Source: Spirochaetia bacterium
Lineage (GTDB): Bacteria; Spirochaetota; Spirochaetia; Sphaerochaetales; Sphaerochaetaceae
DNA: 64,000 bases
Assembly (NCBI GenBank): GCA_022482625.1
Contig: JAKVOU010000001.1
Location: 310,001-374,000, forward strand
Direction: 5' to 3'
Below the pieces are notes generated by a model. That model saw only the letters and a program-made list of their open reading frames with translations, made no database searches and was not told where the DNA came from. Numbering within the stretch: the first letter of the stretch is position 1; every line of letters starts with the position of its first letter. Below are positions 41,225 to 50,627 of the stretch, piece by piece. The translations under genes and the position numbers were made by a program.

Positions 41225-43072
41225 ATGGCAATTCTTTTTGGTGCTTATAGCCAATTGGCATATGGAACGCCGAATCATGTGTATGAAGATACACTTACAA
41301 GGGTTTTGGAACCTCTGCTGACTGGTATCTATAAGCACGCGAATGCCTCGGTACAGCTTTTTTTGACAGGAAGTCTGATGGAATGGGTGGAATCTACCCA
41401 TGGAGCTGTCAACATGCTCATTGCCGATTTGTCCAAGATGGAACGTCTTGGAGAACTTACGGGAAGCTTCCATCAGGCAGTCCTGCCGTCATTATGTCAG
41501 AAGGACCGACTTTCCCAAGTCGAGAAAACAACGACATGGATAAGCAGGAATTACCATTACAAAAGTACTTCTTTCTGGAGCAACTGGCAGTTCTGGTCTC
41601 CGTCTTTGATCCGTATGCTGAACCTTGCCCGCCTGGGAACCGTCATCATAAGTCCCTATGAAACGAAACATGGTGTTTCCTGCAGCAAACATCCGTTCAG
41701 GATGAAGGAACTGGGAAAGAGTGCTGTCATTGTGCCGACAGATATTGATGCAAGCAAGGCAGTCCATGACTTTGCCCTTGGGCTGATTGCCTTCAAGGAT
41801 CTCAATGATCTGCTCCTGCAAGGGACTGAAGACCGTTGTATCATGCTCAATCTTGACCAACTGTGCCAGGGAGGTATTGCCTCCGAGGAAATGGGAACAC
41901 TTGTGGACAGCCTTGCCAATCTCGGTACGTTCTCTACGGTTGACGAGTATGTAGCCCAGCGTCCACTTGGACATGACTTCCTTGAAGAGGGTGTCTATGG
42001 CTTTGACTGCAACCGCAAGGGGATTACTTCACTTCAAAAATTGCTCTGCAAGGACGAAGGCCTGGATTATCTCTACCATCGTTGCATGGTGCTCAGTGAA
42101 ACCGCCAGACAGTACAAGAAAGACAAGGATGTCCGTCGCAGGATCGAGCATCTGCTTACCAAGCTGTTCTGTGGCGCTCCGTATGTAATGGATGCAAATG
42201 CCTCGATGCTCCGTGGTACTATCAGACGGGCAATGTGGAAGATCATCATTGAATTGGAACGGGTATTGGTAGGCCTGGATGATTTTACATATCCTTTCAT
42301 ACAGGATGTGGATAGGGACGGCTGTGAGGAAATCCTTACAACCGGAAAGACGCTCAACGCCGTCGTTGATTCAAAATGCGGTGCCTTGGATGAACTGAAA
42401 TATACTCCCGCACTATGCAATCTTGGAGATGTCGAGTCACCGCCTGAAGGGGTATCTGCCGAGCCTTCCATGCTTGTACCAGGTAAAAAGCAACGTCTGT
42501 TTGCTGATGTCTTGCTTCCTGTCGACTATGACATTGCTTCCTATTGCCAGGCTGACAACCAGGCTTCATGCATCGTCTACTCTTTGGAACAACTGGACCG
42601 GAAACATACGGAATTCGGCTTGCTTGGTCAGGAGGGAAGCTGTGGCCTGCAGTTTTCCAAATATTACAAGTTCATGTCCAATGTCATCAGATTGACCTGT
42701 GGTATCACCAATTCGTCCAAGGAATTCCAGGAATATCTCTATGGCCTTGAGCTGCCATTGTCCCTGTTTCCGGGAAAGGTCGACTGCCAGATTTTCATAG
42801 ATGATGAAAATGAACAGCGTCAAGGAAAAGAGCTCTTTTTGCAAGAAGTCCATCGAATTCGTCTTGTTGACAAGACAAACAATATCAAAATTACGCTTTC
42901 CAGTGATGAACCGTTCGAATTTCTGAAAAGTGACCTCAGAAGCAGCTGCAGGACAACAGTGGGGAACGAAACACTCTATCAGGCAACATTCTTGCTTCCT
43001 CTGTTCCATCTCTGCCTTGATCCCGGTGCAACAAAAGAACTCAAGGTCAGCCTCAGGGTTGAACGCAATTAA
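41225..43072 (+). CDS. GH57-like protein with degenerate active site
   Basis: 615 residues. The N-terminal part resembles the (beta/alpha)7 barrel of family 57 amylases/4-alpha-glucanotransferases: Phe-Leu-Thr-Gly-Ser-Leu-Met-Glu-Trp, then Gly-Glu-Leu-Thr-Gly-Ser-Phe-His-Gln-Ala-Val-Leu-Pro and Asp-Arg-Leu-Ser-Gln-Val. Where active enzymes have Trp-Leu-Thr-Glu-Arg-Val-Trp-Glu-Pro, this has W118-S-N-W121-Q-F-W-S-P126, so the nucleophilic Glu is Trp. The second half resembles the beta-sandwich domains (DUF1925/DUF1926-like) of Thermotoga-type glucanotransferases. Probably a non-catalytic glucan-binding or regulatory protein. It follows rnfB by 23 nt; whether that is functional is unknown. Confidence 0.6.
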   Translation: MAILFGAYSQLAYGTPNHVYEDTLTRVLEPLLTGIYKHANASVQLFLTGSLMEWVESTHGAVNMLIADLSKMERLGELTGSFHQAVLPSLCQKDRLSQVEKTTTWISRNYHYKSTSFWSNWQFWSPSLIRMLNLARLGTVIISPYETKHGVSCSKHPFRMKELGKSAVIVPTDIDASKAVHDFALGLIAFKDLNDLLLQGTEDRCIMLNLDQLCQGGIASEEMGTLVDSLANLGTFSTVDEYVAQRPLGHDFLEEGVYGFDCNRKGITSLQKLLCKDEGLDYLYHRCMVLSETARQYKKDKDVRRRIEHLLTKLFCGAPYVMDANASMLRGTIRRAMWKIIIELERVLVGLDDFTYPFIQDVDRDGCEEILTTGKTLNAVVDSKCGALDELKYTPALCNLGDVESPPEGVSAEPSMLVPGKKQRLFADVLLPVDYDIASYCQADNQASCIVYSLEQLDRKHTEFGLLGQEGSCGLQFSKYYKFMSNVIRLTCGITNSSKEFQEYLYGLELPLSLFPGKVDCQIFIDDENEQRQGKELFLQEVHRIRLVDKTNNIKITLSSDEPFEFLKSDLRSSCRTTVGNETLYQATFLLPLFHLCLDPGATKELKVSLRVERN

Positions 43073-43098
43073 GTAATTTCTCTGTTCCTTTGTTGCTT

Positions 43099-43128
43099 TT
43101 GACGGCACAAGTGTGGTATTTTTCTACT
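43099..43128 (+). promoter_or_regulatory. Putative promoter of prfB
   Basis: TTGACG (43099-43104), 18-nt spacer, TCTACT (43123-43128). A GGAGGA box (43153-43158) precedes ATG 43164. Confidence 0.45.
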
Positions 43129-43163
43129 ATTGCCAGAGGCAAAAATTTCATCGGAGGAATTAT

Positions 43164-44262
43164 ATGTTCATACAGAATAAAGCAGTATTTGATACGATAA
43201 AAGAAGAAGCCTATACAGTATGGAGGCGTCTTTGACCAGAATGGAACCAAATCCCAGATAGAAAAACTGGAACAGCAGACCATGCAGCCTGGTTTTTGGA
43301 ATGATAAGACCACTGCGGAACAGGTCTTTGCAAACCTCAACAAACTTAAGGACAGCTATGAGCCTTGGAAGGATCTGCTAGCCCAAATAGAAGAGATTGA
43401 TGATCTTTTGGAACTGTATGCAGGAGAAGACGATCCTGAGATTTCCAGACAGATAGAAGAGCAGATAGAAAAAATATCTGCATGTTATGAACCGCTTAAG
43501 ATCAAGACACTCCTGCACGGCAAGTTCGATGCGAATGATTGTTTTCTTTCCATTCATTCAGGTGCAGGTGGAACAGAAGCCTGTGACTGGGCGAACATGC
43601 TGATGCGATTGTATCTCAGATGGTGTGAACGCCATGGATTCAAGGCCGATGTAGTCGATTTGCTTGAGGACGAAGGTGGCATCAAAAGTTGTACCATAGA
43701 GGTAAAAGGACAGTATGCATTCGGCTATCTGAAAGGAGAAGCCGGTGTACACAGACTGGTCAGGATCAGTCCGTTTGATTCACAGAAACGGCGACATACG
43801 TCCTTCACCAGTGTCTATGCTTCACCTGTCATGGATGATGATATCCAGATCAATATCAAACCTGAAGATTATAGGCTTGATACTTACAGGGCAGGTGGTG
43901 CCGGTGGACAGCATGTAAACAAGACAGACAGTGCCGTAAGAATTACGCACTATGCCAGTGGAATCGTCGTGCAATGCCAAAATGAAAGATCACAGCACAT
44001 GAACAAGGAAGTCGCTTTCAAGATGTTGCGGTCCAAGCTCTATGAGTATTATGAAAAAGAGCGGGAAAAGGAACATCAGTCCAATGCAATTGCAAAGAAG
44101 GAAATTGCATGGGGCAGCCAGATCCGAAGTTATGTATTCCAGCCATATACGATGGTAAAGGACCATAGGACAGGCTATCAGGTAGGGAATATCCAGGCTG
44201 TCATGGACGGTGACATCGATGGTTTCATCGAAAGCTACCTGCAATGGTTGGAGGAAGCATAG
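43164..44262 (+). CDS. prfB: Peptide chain release factor 2, expressed through a programmed +1 frameshift
   Basis: The first 23 codons (ATG 43164) end at in-frame TGA 43233-43235; a +1 shift on CTT joins them to the frame ending at 44262, giving 365 residues. RF2 marks: Ser-Pro-Phe (stop recognition of UGA/UAA) near 206, Gly-Gly-Gln in Gly-Ala-Gly-Gly-Gln-His-Val-Asn near 253, and the N-terminal helical domain with Met-Gln-Pro-Gly-Phe-Trp. Translation of full RF2 depends on slow termination at UGA, so RF2 level regulates itself. The following exported-protein gene starts 3 nt after the stop. Confidence 0.96.
43222..43236 (+). promoter_or_regulatory. prfB programmed frameshift site
   Basis: GGAGG (43222-43226), three nt, then CTT TGA C (43230-43236). 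This matches the classic element: an internal Shine-Dalgarno sequence three bases before CUU, with UGA in the A site followed by C, a weak termination context. Confidence 0.93.
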
Positions 44263-44265
44263 ACA

Positions 44266-45657
44266 ATGGGCAGGAGGTTTTTCCCGCTGATCCTACTGCT
44301 TTTGGTCTTTTTCCCGTCGGTAGTGTATGCTGCCGACGAAGAGACCTATGTAGTCGGGATATGCCAGGCGGAAGAACCTTCCCTGTCGTCTTTATCAACA
44401 GTGCAAATGGATGGGAATGCACGTCTGAAGACCTTTGAAGCCCTTGAAAAAAACAAAACGGCGCAAGACCATGCACTGGCAGCCGAAAAGCTCCTGAATG
44501 ATTTTCCTTTGCAATTCACCCGATTAGGCAAGGAAGGACTTGCAGCTTTTTCAAAGATGCTGCAGCGAAAACAAACTGCTGAGGCATATGACAAGCTTGC
44601 AGAACTCTATGGTAGCCATGCGACGGTTGATAAGATCCAGCAACAGAAGAAGGCGGCAATTGAAGCTGCTCCAAAACTGCAGGCTTCTTATCCCTCTGTT
44701 ACACCGAAATTACTTGATGACCAGGTTTTTCTCGGTATGCTTCTTAAAGGAACTGCAGACCGCCAGGTCCTGCTGAAGCAGCTCTGTGCAAGGGAATCAG
44801 TCAACGGGATACTCGTTTTCCTTGTCAGTGATGTCGACGGATATACCAGATTGCGCCTGTACTTCTATGATTCACTGCAGGATACTTTCGATGTGTTGCT
44901 TGATGGATTGGAAACAGACTTGGATGATCTTACTGTAGACACTGCCATTGTCAGACAGTTTGATGGAAAAGCAGCTTTTGCCAAGATACTGCAACCGTCA
45001 AGCGGTCTGGAAATTCGTCTTGTTCCTCCATCTTTTGATGAAAATGCCAAGAAACTGGAAGATATGAAAGAAAATCTGGCTGTGCTCACGGCAGCCGATG
45101 GCCTTGTGCTACTTCCGTATGTTCCTTGCAAGCTGTTGCTTACAGCTTTTGACTACGAACCTAAGCTTGTAAAGATCAGCGGAAAACTGCAGTCACTTGA
45201 CGGTAAGCTGGAGCAGACGGTACATCCGCCGTTGCATCTGGTAAGCCTGACAGGTCCTGTGCATTGGACTTGCCAAGGAAAAGATTTCGGTTTTTCTTCC
45301 ACGGTGCTTCTGGCACACCCACAAATTCCCTTTGTGGCCTTGGCAACAAAAGATGGATTCGCTATCCTTTCTTATCAGACGAATGTAGAGCAGACAAGGG
45401 TTACCGTTGATCTGAGGCCAAAATGGATGGCTGATACAAAGGTCTCTTCACTTTCTCAGGACAGGTTCTACTATAGTCTTGAAACGATATTTGCAATCTT
45501 TGCCATACAATTGACGGCAAATACCATTGCAGAAACGGTTGGAGAGGATACGACCGCAACACAGGTAGTATCGACGATGTCTACGGGACTGACACTGGCA
45601 GCGCTGTTGTCTATGGGACAGCAGCTGGCCCAGTACATCAGGCTGTCAGGAATATGA
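44266..45657 (+). CDS. Exported protein of unknown function
   Basis: 463 residues. A signal peptide (1-22, ending Val-Tyr-Ala-Ala) is followed by a helical segment rich in Lys/Ala/Gln (about 55-145), a mixed alpha/beta part (about 150-390), and a C-terminal pair of hydrophobic segments (about 405-460) that may insert into a membrane. No lipobox. I do not recognise a family. It sits between prfB and ftsY with short gaps (3 and 11 nt), and a ribosome box lies inside the prfB end (GGAGG), so co-transcription is likely. Confidence 0.65.
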   Translation: MGRRFFPLILLLLVFFPSVVYAADEETYVVGICQAEEPSLSSLSTVQMDGNARLKTFEALEKNKTAQDHALAAEKLLNDFPLQFTRLGKEGLAAFSKMLQRKQTAEAYDKLAELYGSHATVDKIQQQKKAAIEAAPKLQASYPSVTPKLLDDQVFLGMLLKGTADRQVLLKQLCARESVNGILVFLVSDVDGYTRLRLYFYDSLQDTFDVLLDGLETDLDDLTVDTAIVRQFDGKAAFAKILQPSSGLEIRLVPPSFDENAKKLEDMKENLAVLTAADGLVLLPYVPCKLLLTAFDYEPKLVKISGKLQSLDGKLEQTVHPPLHLVSLTGPVHWTCQGKDFGFSSTVLLAHPQIPFVALATKDGFAILSYQTNVEQTRVTVDLRPKWMADTKVSSLSQDRFYYSLETIFAIFAIQLTANTIAETVGEDTTATQVVSTMSTGLTLAALLSMGQQLAQYIRLSGI

Positions 45658-45668
45658 TGAGGTAATAT

Positions 45669-46538
45669 ATGTTTGGAAAATTCGGAGCTAAACTGAGGTC
45701 GTTGTTCGGCTCAGGTAGGTTGGATGAGTCCTTTTTCGAAGAACTGGAAGATACATTGGTCGAGGGAGACCTCGGAGCTTCTATGGCAATGGAGATATCG
45801 GATGAGGTGAGGGCTACGGCCAAATCTGACAAACCCAAGAGCCAACAGGAGCTGCAGGAACTGGTCAAGAAACTGCTTGCTCCGAAAATAAAAGAATGGC
45901 AGCCTGTATTTGACGGACAGCTGACAGTATTCCTTGTCCTTGGAGTCAATGGTGTCGGTAAGACTACGACAATCGCAAAACTTGCCGACATGTGGAAAAA
46001 AGAGGGCCACGGCGTACTTCTTGCAGCAGCCGATACGTTCAGGGCTGCAGCCATTGACCAACTGGAGACCCATGCTGAAAGAATCGGAGTAAGGATTGTA
46101 AAGCAGAATATGGGCAGCGACCCGGGTGCTGTCATTTTCGATGCCCTTTCAAGTGCTATGAATCATGGAGAAGAAATAGTCCTGGCAGATACGGCAGGAA
46201 GAATGCATAACAAGGACAATTTGCTCCGTGAGCTTCAGAAGATTGACAGGATAATACGATCCCGTGGAATTGATGACCGACATTACAAGAAGCTGCTGGT
46301 CATAGATGGTACAACGGGGCAGAATGGTTTTTCCCAAGCAAAGCTGTTCAATGATGCAATCGGTCTGGATGCCTTGATACTGTCAAAATATGACAGTGCT
46401 GCAAAAGGCGGTACGCTGATACAGATAGGCGACAAGTTGTCCATCCCTGTTGCATATGTGGGAACAGGGGAGCACTATGGGGACATCAGACCTTTTGACA
46501 AGGATGCCTTCCTTGATTCCCTTGTCGGACTGAACTGA
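45669..46538 (+). CDS. ftsY: Signal recognition particle receptor FtsY
   Basis: 289 residues: NG domain only, no acidic A domain. G1 Gly-Val-Asn-Gly-Val-Gly-Lys-Thr-Thr-Thr near 92-101; Ala-Ala-Ala-Asp-Thr-Phe-Arg-Ala-Ala-Ala near 119; G3 Asp-Thr-Ala-Gly-Arg near 174; closing Asp-Ser-Ala-Ala-Lys-Gly-Gly near 243. The G4 motif, normally Thr-Lys-x-Asp, reads Ser-Lys-Tyr-Asp. It docks ribosome-SRP complexes at the membrane. Neighbouring exported proteins and the LolCDE-like genes make this a secretion/envelope cluster. Confidence 0.95.
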   Translation: MFGKFGAKLRSLFGSGRLDESFFEELEDTLVEGDLGASMAMEISDEVRATAKSDKPKSQQELQELVKKLLAPKIKEWQPVFDGQLTVFLVLGVNGVGKTTTIAKLADMWKKEGHGVLLAAADTFRAAAIDQLETHAERIGVRIVKQNMGSDPGAVIFDALSSAMNHGEEIVLADTAGRMHNKDNLLRELQKIDRIIRSRGIDDRHYKKLLVIDGTTGQNGFSQAKLFNDAIGLDALILSKYDSAAKGGTLIQIGDKLSIPVAYVGTGEHYGDIRPFDKDAFLDSLVGLN

Positions 46539-46540
46539 CA

Positions 46541-47560
46541 ATGTCCCGTATTCCTGTCTTCATCGCTTGTTTCTTTGCCATAATTCTGCCTCCATCTGTC
46601 TATGCCCTGCAAAAGTCAAATGCAATCGGGCAGGATCTTGGACCTGCGGATGGAGACAGTGGCTATACAATGTCTGTCGATGCAGGCAATACGACATTGT
46701 ACAAGGATGGGGTTCCTATAATGAAGCTGTTACAGGAAAAGACCTCAGGAGGGGATACGGTATCCATACGACAGGATCTTGATGCCGGTACACAGGAACG
46801 CCTTGTCATTGCTGCAGGAAATCTCATGCAGGAAGAGACTGATGGCAACAAGACGGTCTTCGTCCATGCCTCCGACGGAAAGGTAATTTCATCCCGTACT
46901 TTGAAAGGTGAGGTCCTGCTCTCGTTTACCCGATATTACTATGACAAGGACGGGAACCTGTCACTGACAATAACAAAAGACAATACAGACAAGGTTACTT
47001 ACGCGTCTTTCAGTACTGAGGGCCAATCCCATGTCCTGCTGGTAGCTTCTGGCTCAGACTCCTGCCGCAGGACTGTGGCGAGGGGAACGACCATAGCCAG
47101 TACGCAATGGAAGGGTGAAGATGAAGTTTCCGGCATATCGTTCGGCACAGACAAAGACGGAAGTTTCAGTTTGACTGACAAGATTTCCGGCAAGAAAGAA
47201 TACTATTCTTCGGAAGGTTTGCTGGAACGTTCGGTTCAGACAGACACAGACGGGTTGACAACGACTTCATATGAAAGGAATGCCGAGGGAACTGTTGTCA
47301 GCAAAACAGAAGAAGAAGTTTCCGAACTTCCGGACGGAGGAACAACCATCAGGCAGCAGATTTACTCCTATGAAGCCGGTCAGCTTGTACAGCAGAAAAA
47401 TTCCCTGGACGGAAACTTGATTTCTCTCACAGCTTATAAGGATGGTGTGCCGCAGTCAAAGATACTGTATGCTGAAGGTAAAGCCTACTGTACACTGCAG
47501 TATGAAGAGGATGGAAAGACACTCAAATCTATAGACTATGCGTCGGAGGGAGCAAAGTGA
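46541..47560 (+). CDS. Exported repeat protein of unknown function
   Basis: 339 residues with a signal peptide (1-22, ending Val-Tyr-Ala). The mature part consists of many short beta units with Asp-Gly or Asn-Gly turns (Lys-Asp-Gly-Val-Pro, Asp-Lys-Asp-Gly-Asn-Leu, Ser-Ser-Glu-Gly-Leu-Leu), recalling YD/MORN-like repeat proteins. It starts 2 nt after ftsY and its stop overlaps the ABC permease start (TGATG). Position suggests a periplasmic or outer-membrane component linked to the ABC module. Confidence 0.62.
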   Translation: MSRIPVFIACFFAIILPPSVYALQKSNAIGQDLGPADGDSGYTMSVDAGNTTLYKDGVPIMKLLQEKTSGGDTVSIRQDLDAGTQERLVIAAGNLMQEETDGNKTVFVHASDGKVISSRTLKGEVLLSFTRYYYDKDGNLSLTITKDNTDKVTYASFSTEGQSHVLLVASGSDSCRRTVARGTTIASTQWKGEDEVSGISFGTDKDGSFSLTDKISGKKEYYSSEGLLERSVQTDTDGLTTTSYERNAEGTVVSKTEEEVSELPDGGTTIRQQIYSYEAGQLVQQKNSLDGNLISLTAYKDGVPQSKILYAEGKAYCTLQYEEDGKTLKSIDYASEGAK

Positions 47561-48711
47561 TGGTTGCAAGACTGGCTTGGCGCTATGCATTTTCACGAAA
47601 AAACCGTCACCGTTCGACAAGTATACGGATTGCTGTCGGACTTGCATTGAGTACCTTTGCCCTCAATGTCGTAATTGCCTTCATGGTCGGCCTGCAGACC
47701 CAACGTTTTGCTTCCATCCGTACCTATCTCAGCTATGATGCGATCGTGAGCAATATCACAGGAAGTGCCGATGATGTGAAAAAACTTCTGCTCACGGACG
47801 GAGGCATCGACCATGCCTATGTCTTTGAAGAGCTTCCCGCGGTCCTTGGCAAAGGTACTGTGGCGAAGGCCGGTAAGGTGAGGGCTTTCAATACTGAAGA
47901 TTTTTCAACCTTGCCATATATGATCATTGCGGGGAATCCTGAAAAAGGAATTTGTCTCAGTTCTTCCCTTATGCGGGATCTTGGCTTACAGTTAGGTGAC
48001 AGCGTAGAAGCAATCTTGCTTGCAAAGGGTCATACGGCCACATTGGTGCCAGTCAAGTGCAACTGTACGGTAAGTGCCGTCTATTATACCCCTCTTGCGG
48101 ATTTCAACGGAAGTTACTTCCTGCTGAGCAGTACGTTGCTGGAACAGCTTGCAGGCAAGCAGACCCAGCAGATTGCCATACGGGGAACAACCGATGGTAT
48201 ACAGGAACTTTTGGGAAAACAAGGAACTGTCGAAGATTGGAAACAGCAGAACCTCAGTCTCTATGCTGCAATGAAACTGGAAGAATGGATGATGTATCTG
48301 ATGCTTTCGATCATGAGCCTGATCATCCTGATCAATCTCCATTCAAGCAACAGGAACCTTCTTGATGACAAGTTAGGCGAAATGTTGATGCTCCGGGCCA
48401 TGGGATGCACGAAGGGAAATGTGATGCGCATATTCGTACTCCAGTCTTTTTTTGTTTCGCTTGTCGGTGTAGTATGCGGAAGTGTAACATCATTTTTTGT
48501 ATTGCATTGGTCTGACAAGCTGCTTTTCTTTGCTGACAGGCTTACAGGCGGTACCGTCCCCTTGCTTTCCTTGCCGTTGGAAATTCATTTTTCCCTTTCC
48601 ATGCTTTTTGCGGTGGCTTTGCCGATTCTGGGATTGGCTACGTTGGGTGCCGTCAGACCGACCGTAAAGGAGCTGAAGAAAGCTCCGATGGAGATACTTG
48701 CCGATGAATGA
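47560..48711 (+). CDS. LolC/LolE-like ABC permease
   Basis: 383 residues from ATG 47560, overlapping the previous stop. MacB/FtsX architecture: TM1 (about 22-45), a ~210-residue extracytoplasmic domain, then three TMs at about 245-265, 290-320 and 345-365, with Met-Leu-Arg-Ala-Met-Gly-Cys-Thr-Lys preceding TM3. The N-terminal Ala-Trp-Arg-Tyr-Ala is typical of LolC/E. In that family two permeases and LolD extract lipoproteins from the inner membrane for delivery to the outer membrane. Confidence 0.85.
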   Translation: MVARLAWRYAFSRKNRHRSTSIRIAVGLALSTFALNVVIAFMVGLQTQRFASIRTYLSYDAIVSNITGSADDVKKLLLTDGGIDHAYVFEELPAVLGKGTVAKAGKVRAFNTEDFSTLPYMIIAGNPEKGICLSSSLMRDLGLQLGDSVEAILLAKGHTATLVPVKCNCTVSAVYYTPLADFNGSYFLLSSTLLEQLAGKQTQQIAIRGTTDGIQELLGKQGTVEDWKQQNLSLYAAMKLEEWMMYLMLSIMSLIILINLHSSNRNLLDDKLGEMLMLRAMGCTKGNVMRIFVLQSFFVSLVGVVCGSVTSFFVLHWSDKLLFFADRLTGGTVPLLSLPLEIHFSLSMLFAVALPILGLATLGAVRPTVKELKKAPMEILADE

Positions 48712-49414
48712 CTGCATTTTGGAAACCAGACATTTGACAAAATCATATCCTATTCCAGGAAACAGCGAAGCTCTTGTAGTGCTCAATGATATCGGACTGC
48801 AGATAGAACGGAGCAAATCGACTTCCATCATTGGAAAGAGCGGGTGCGGAAAAAGTACGTTGCTTCAGGTCTGTGCTTCCTTGCAATGTCCTACGGGTGG
48901 CAAGGTGTTGCTTGATGGGGTAGACCTTTTTGCCCTCTCTGACCGCCGTCTTTGCGAGCTGAGGAACAGACGTATGGGATTCATATTCCAGAACAGCTTG
49001 CTGCTGGACGATTTTTCTGCCAAGGAGAATGTCATGCTTCCGCTGCTCATCGCAGGTTGGTCAAACCGTAAGGCTTCCGAACGTGCAGAGTCCCTCCTTG
49101 AATTGGTCCATCTTTCTGACCGAATGCTTCACAGGGGTGATGAGTTGTCTGGCGGGGAACGCCAGAGAGTGGCCATTGCCCGCGCACTCTGCCTTGATGC
49201 TCCCATGATCTTTGCAGACGAACCGACCGGTTCCCTTGATGAGGAAAACGGACATGAAGTAGAAGAACTGTTGCTGGGTCTGGTCAACCGACAGCAAGCT
49301 ACGCTTCTGTTGGTTACCCATGACAAGGATTTTGCCCTTCGCTGTGATACGACTCTTGAATTGACTTACCATACCCTCAGACCTTATGAAGGGGAAGAGG
49401 AAAACCATGAGTGA
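48704..49414 (+). CDS. LolD-like ABC ATPase
   Basis: 236 residues from ATG 48704, overlapping the permease stop; GGAG is upstream. Walker A Gly-Lys-Ser-Gly-Cys-Gly-Lys-Ser near 44-51, Q-loop Phe-Gln-Asn, signature Leu-Ser-Gly-Gly-Glu-Arg-Gln-Arg near 147, Walker B Met-Ile-Phe-Ala-Asp-Glu-Pro-Thr-Gly-Ser near 167, H-loop Val-Thr-His-Asp near 205. This is the MacB/LolD group. Energises the two flanking permeases. Confidence 0.9.
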   Translation: MNDCILETRHLTKSYPIPGNSEALVVLNDIGLQIERSKSTSIIGKSGCGKSTLLQVCASLQCPTGGKVLLDGVDLFALSDRRLCELRNRRMGFIFQNSLLLDDFSAKENVMLPLLIAGWSNRKASERAESLLELVHLSDRMLHRGDELSGGERQRVAIARALCLDAPMIFADEPTGSLDEENGHEVEELLLGLVNRQQATLLLVTHDKDFALRCDTTLELTYHTLRPYEGEEENHE

Positions 49415-50573
49415 TCTTTTTCTCCTTCTGCAGGGGAAGATCTTGGCCGGTAACAGAAGGAAAAGACGACATACAGTCCGTTCCATGCTGCTGATTGTAC
49501 TCATCGTTGCATTGCTTTTTCTGTGCCAGGTCTTTGTTACTTCAATGGTCGATGGCATTGAGAGTACCTATGTATCCCTGGGAGGTGGCAATGCAACTAC
49601 AGGTGCTGAGGTAGAAGTGCCTGATCTGCCGTTTGTCAGAAGCTGTGACAAAGTAACGACAGGAACAGTCCTTGCCTATGGGAAAAAGGGAACGAATGTC
49701 TGTATGATGAAAGGGGTGGATGAGTCTACTTACTTTACCAAAAGTCGTATGCAGGCTATTTCATATCATAAGGAGACTTTAAGTACTTCTCTGCCGACAG
49801 TGACGATTTCTCGATCTCTGGGGGAAAAACTTGGAGCCGGGATAGGAGATAGCATTGCCTTGGTGGCCGTCGGCGGTGAGCAGATGGACAAGATCCGCCC
49901 TTGGCTGTGCAAAGTTGACGGCTTGTATGATTCAGGATACAAGGAGCTTGATATGGCACTTGTGTTCTCAGATAGAAATTTCGTAGAAAAGATTTTTCCC
50001 TCCGAGAACAATGCCAGCCAAGAAATCCTGTTCACGGAAGGCTATCCTACTGACAAGGGCGTAGCACAGCTGCAGGCTTCCGGGATCTCCTGCACACCTT
50101 GGTATACCCAGGTACCTTCTCTTTACCAGAATCTACTTACCAGTGAACAGACCTTGCTTGCTGTATTCATTGCGATTGCAATCCTCTGTGGTTTCTTTGT
50201 TTCCTCCCTTGCCCTTGAATTGGTCCAGAAAGATTACAGGACCATTGCCGTAGAAAAGTTGCTGGGCCTCCGGAACGGAAAGATCAGAAGTGTTTATTTT
50301 GCCGTAGTTTCCTGGGTGACTGTATTGGCAATGGCTACCGGTGTCCTCCTAGGTTTTTGCCTGAGCCGGCTCATGCCATATTTTCTTTCCTATCTTGCTT
50401 CACTTCACCTTACATTCCTTGACTGGTATTTGCTCAAGTTCGAAATACAGTATCCATGGAAATCCCTAGGCATTATCTTCTGCATACTGTTTGCCATATC
50501 TGTCATTTCCGTTTGGTTCAGTCTCGGCAGGATACGTAAGGTTGACCCGATTGAGTTGGTAGAAAGATCATAA
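49407..50573 (+). CDS. LolC/LolE-like ABC permease (second)
   Basis: 388 residues. ATG 49407 with AGAGGA upstream, overlapping the ATPase stop by 8 nt. Arg/Lys-rich N-terminus, TM1 about 26-48, a large extracytoplasmic domain (about 50-250), then three TMs at about 252-275, 300-330 and 350-375; ends Val-Asp-Pro-Ile-Glu-Leu-Val-Glu. With the first permease it would make a heterodimer as in LolCDE. Only weakly similar to the first permease by eye, so they are not recent duplicates. Confidence 0.85.
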   Translation: MSDLFLLLQGKILAGNRRKRRHTVRSMLLIVLIVALLFLCQVFVTSMVDGIESTYVSLGGGNATTGAEVEVPDLPFVRSCDKVTTGTVLAYGKKGTNVCMMKGVDESTYFTKSRMQAISYHKETLSTSLPTVTISRSLGEKLGAGIGDSIALVAVGGEQMDKIRPWLCKVDGLYDSGYKELDMALVFSDRNFVEKIFPSENNASQEILFTEGYPTDKGVAQLQASGISCTPWYTQVPSLYQNLLTSEQTLLAVFIAIAILCGFFVSSLALELVQKDYRTIAVEKLLGLRNGKIRSVYFAVVSWVTVLAMATGVLLGFCLSRLMPYFLSYLASLHLTFLDWYLLKFEIQYPWKSLGIIFCILFAISVISVWFSLGRIRKVDPIELVERS

Positions 50574-50589
50574 GATATCACATATTTTG

Positions 50590-50618
50590 TTGATGAACCT
50601 TCTGTTTTTCCCTATACT
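50590..50618 (+). promoter_or_regulatory. Putative promoter of rnz, nearly leaderless
   Basis: TTGATG (50590-50595), 17-nt spacer, TATACT (50613-50618). Expected start near 50625, only about 3 nt before ATG 50628. Confidence 0.6.
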
Positions 50619-50627
50619 GGATGAACT

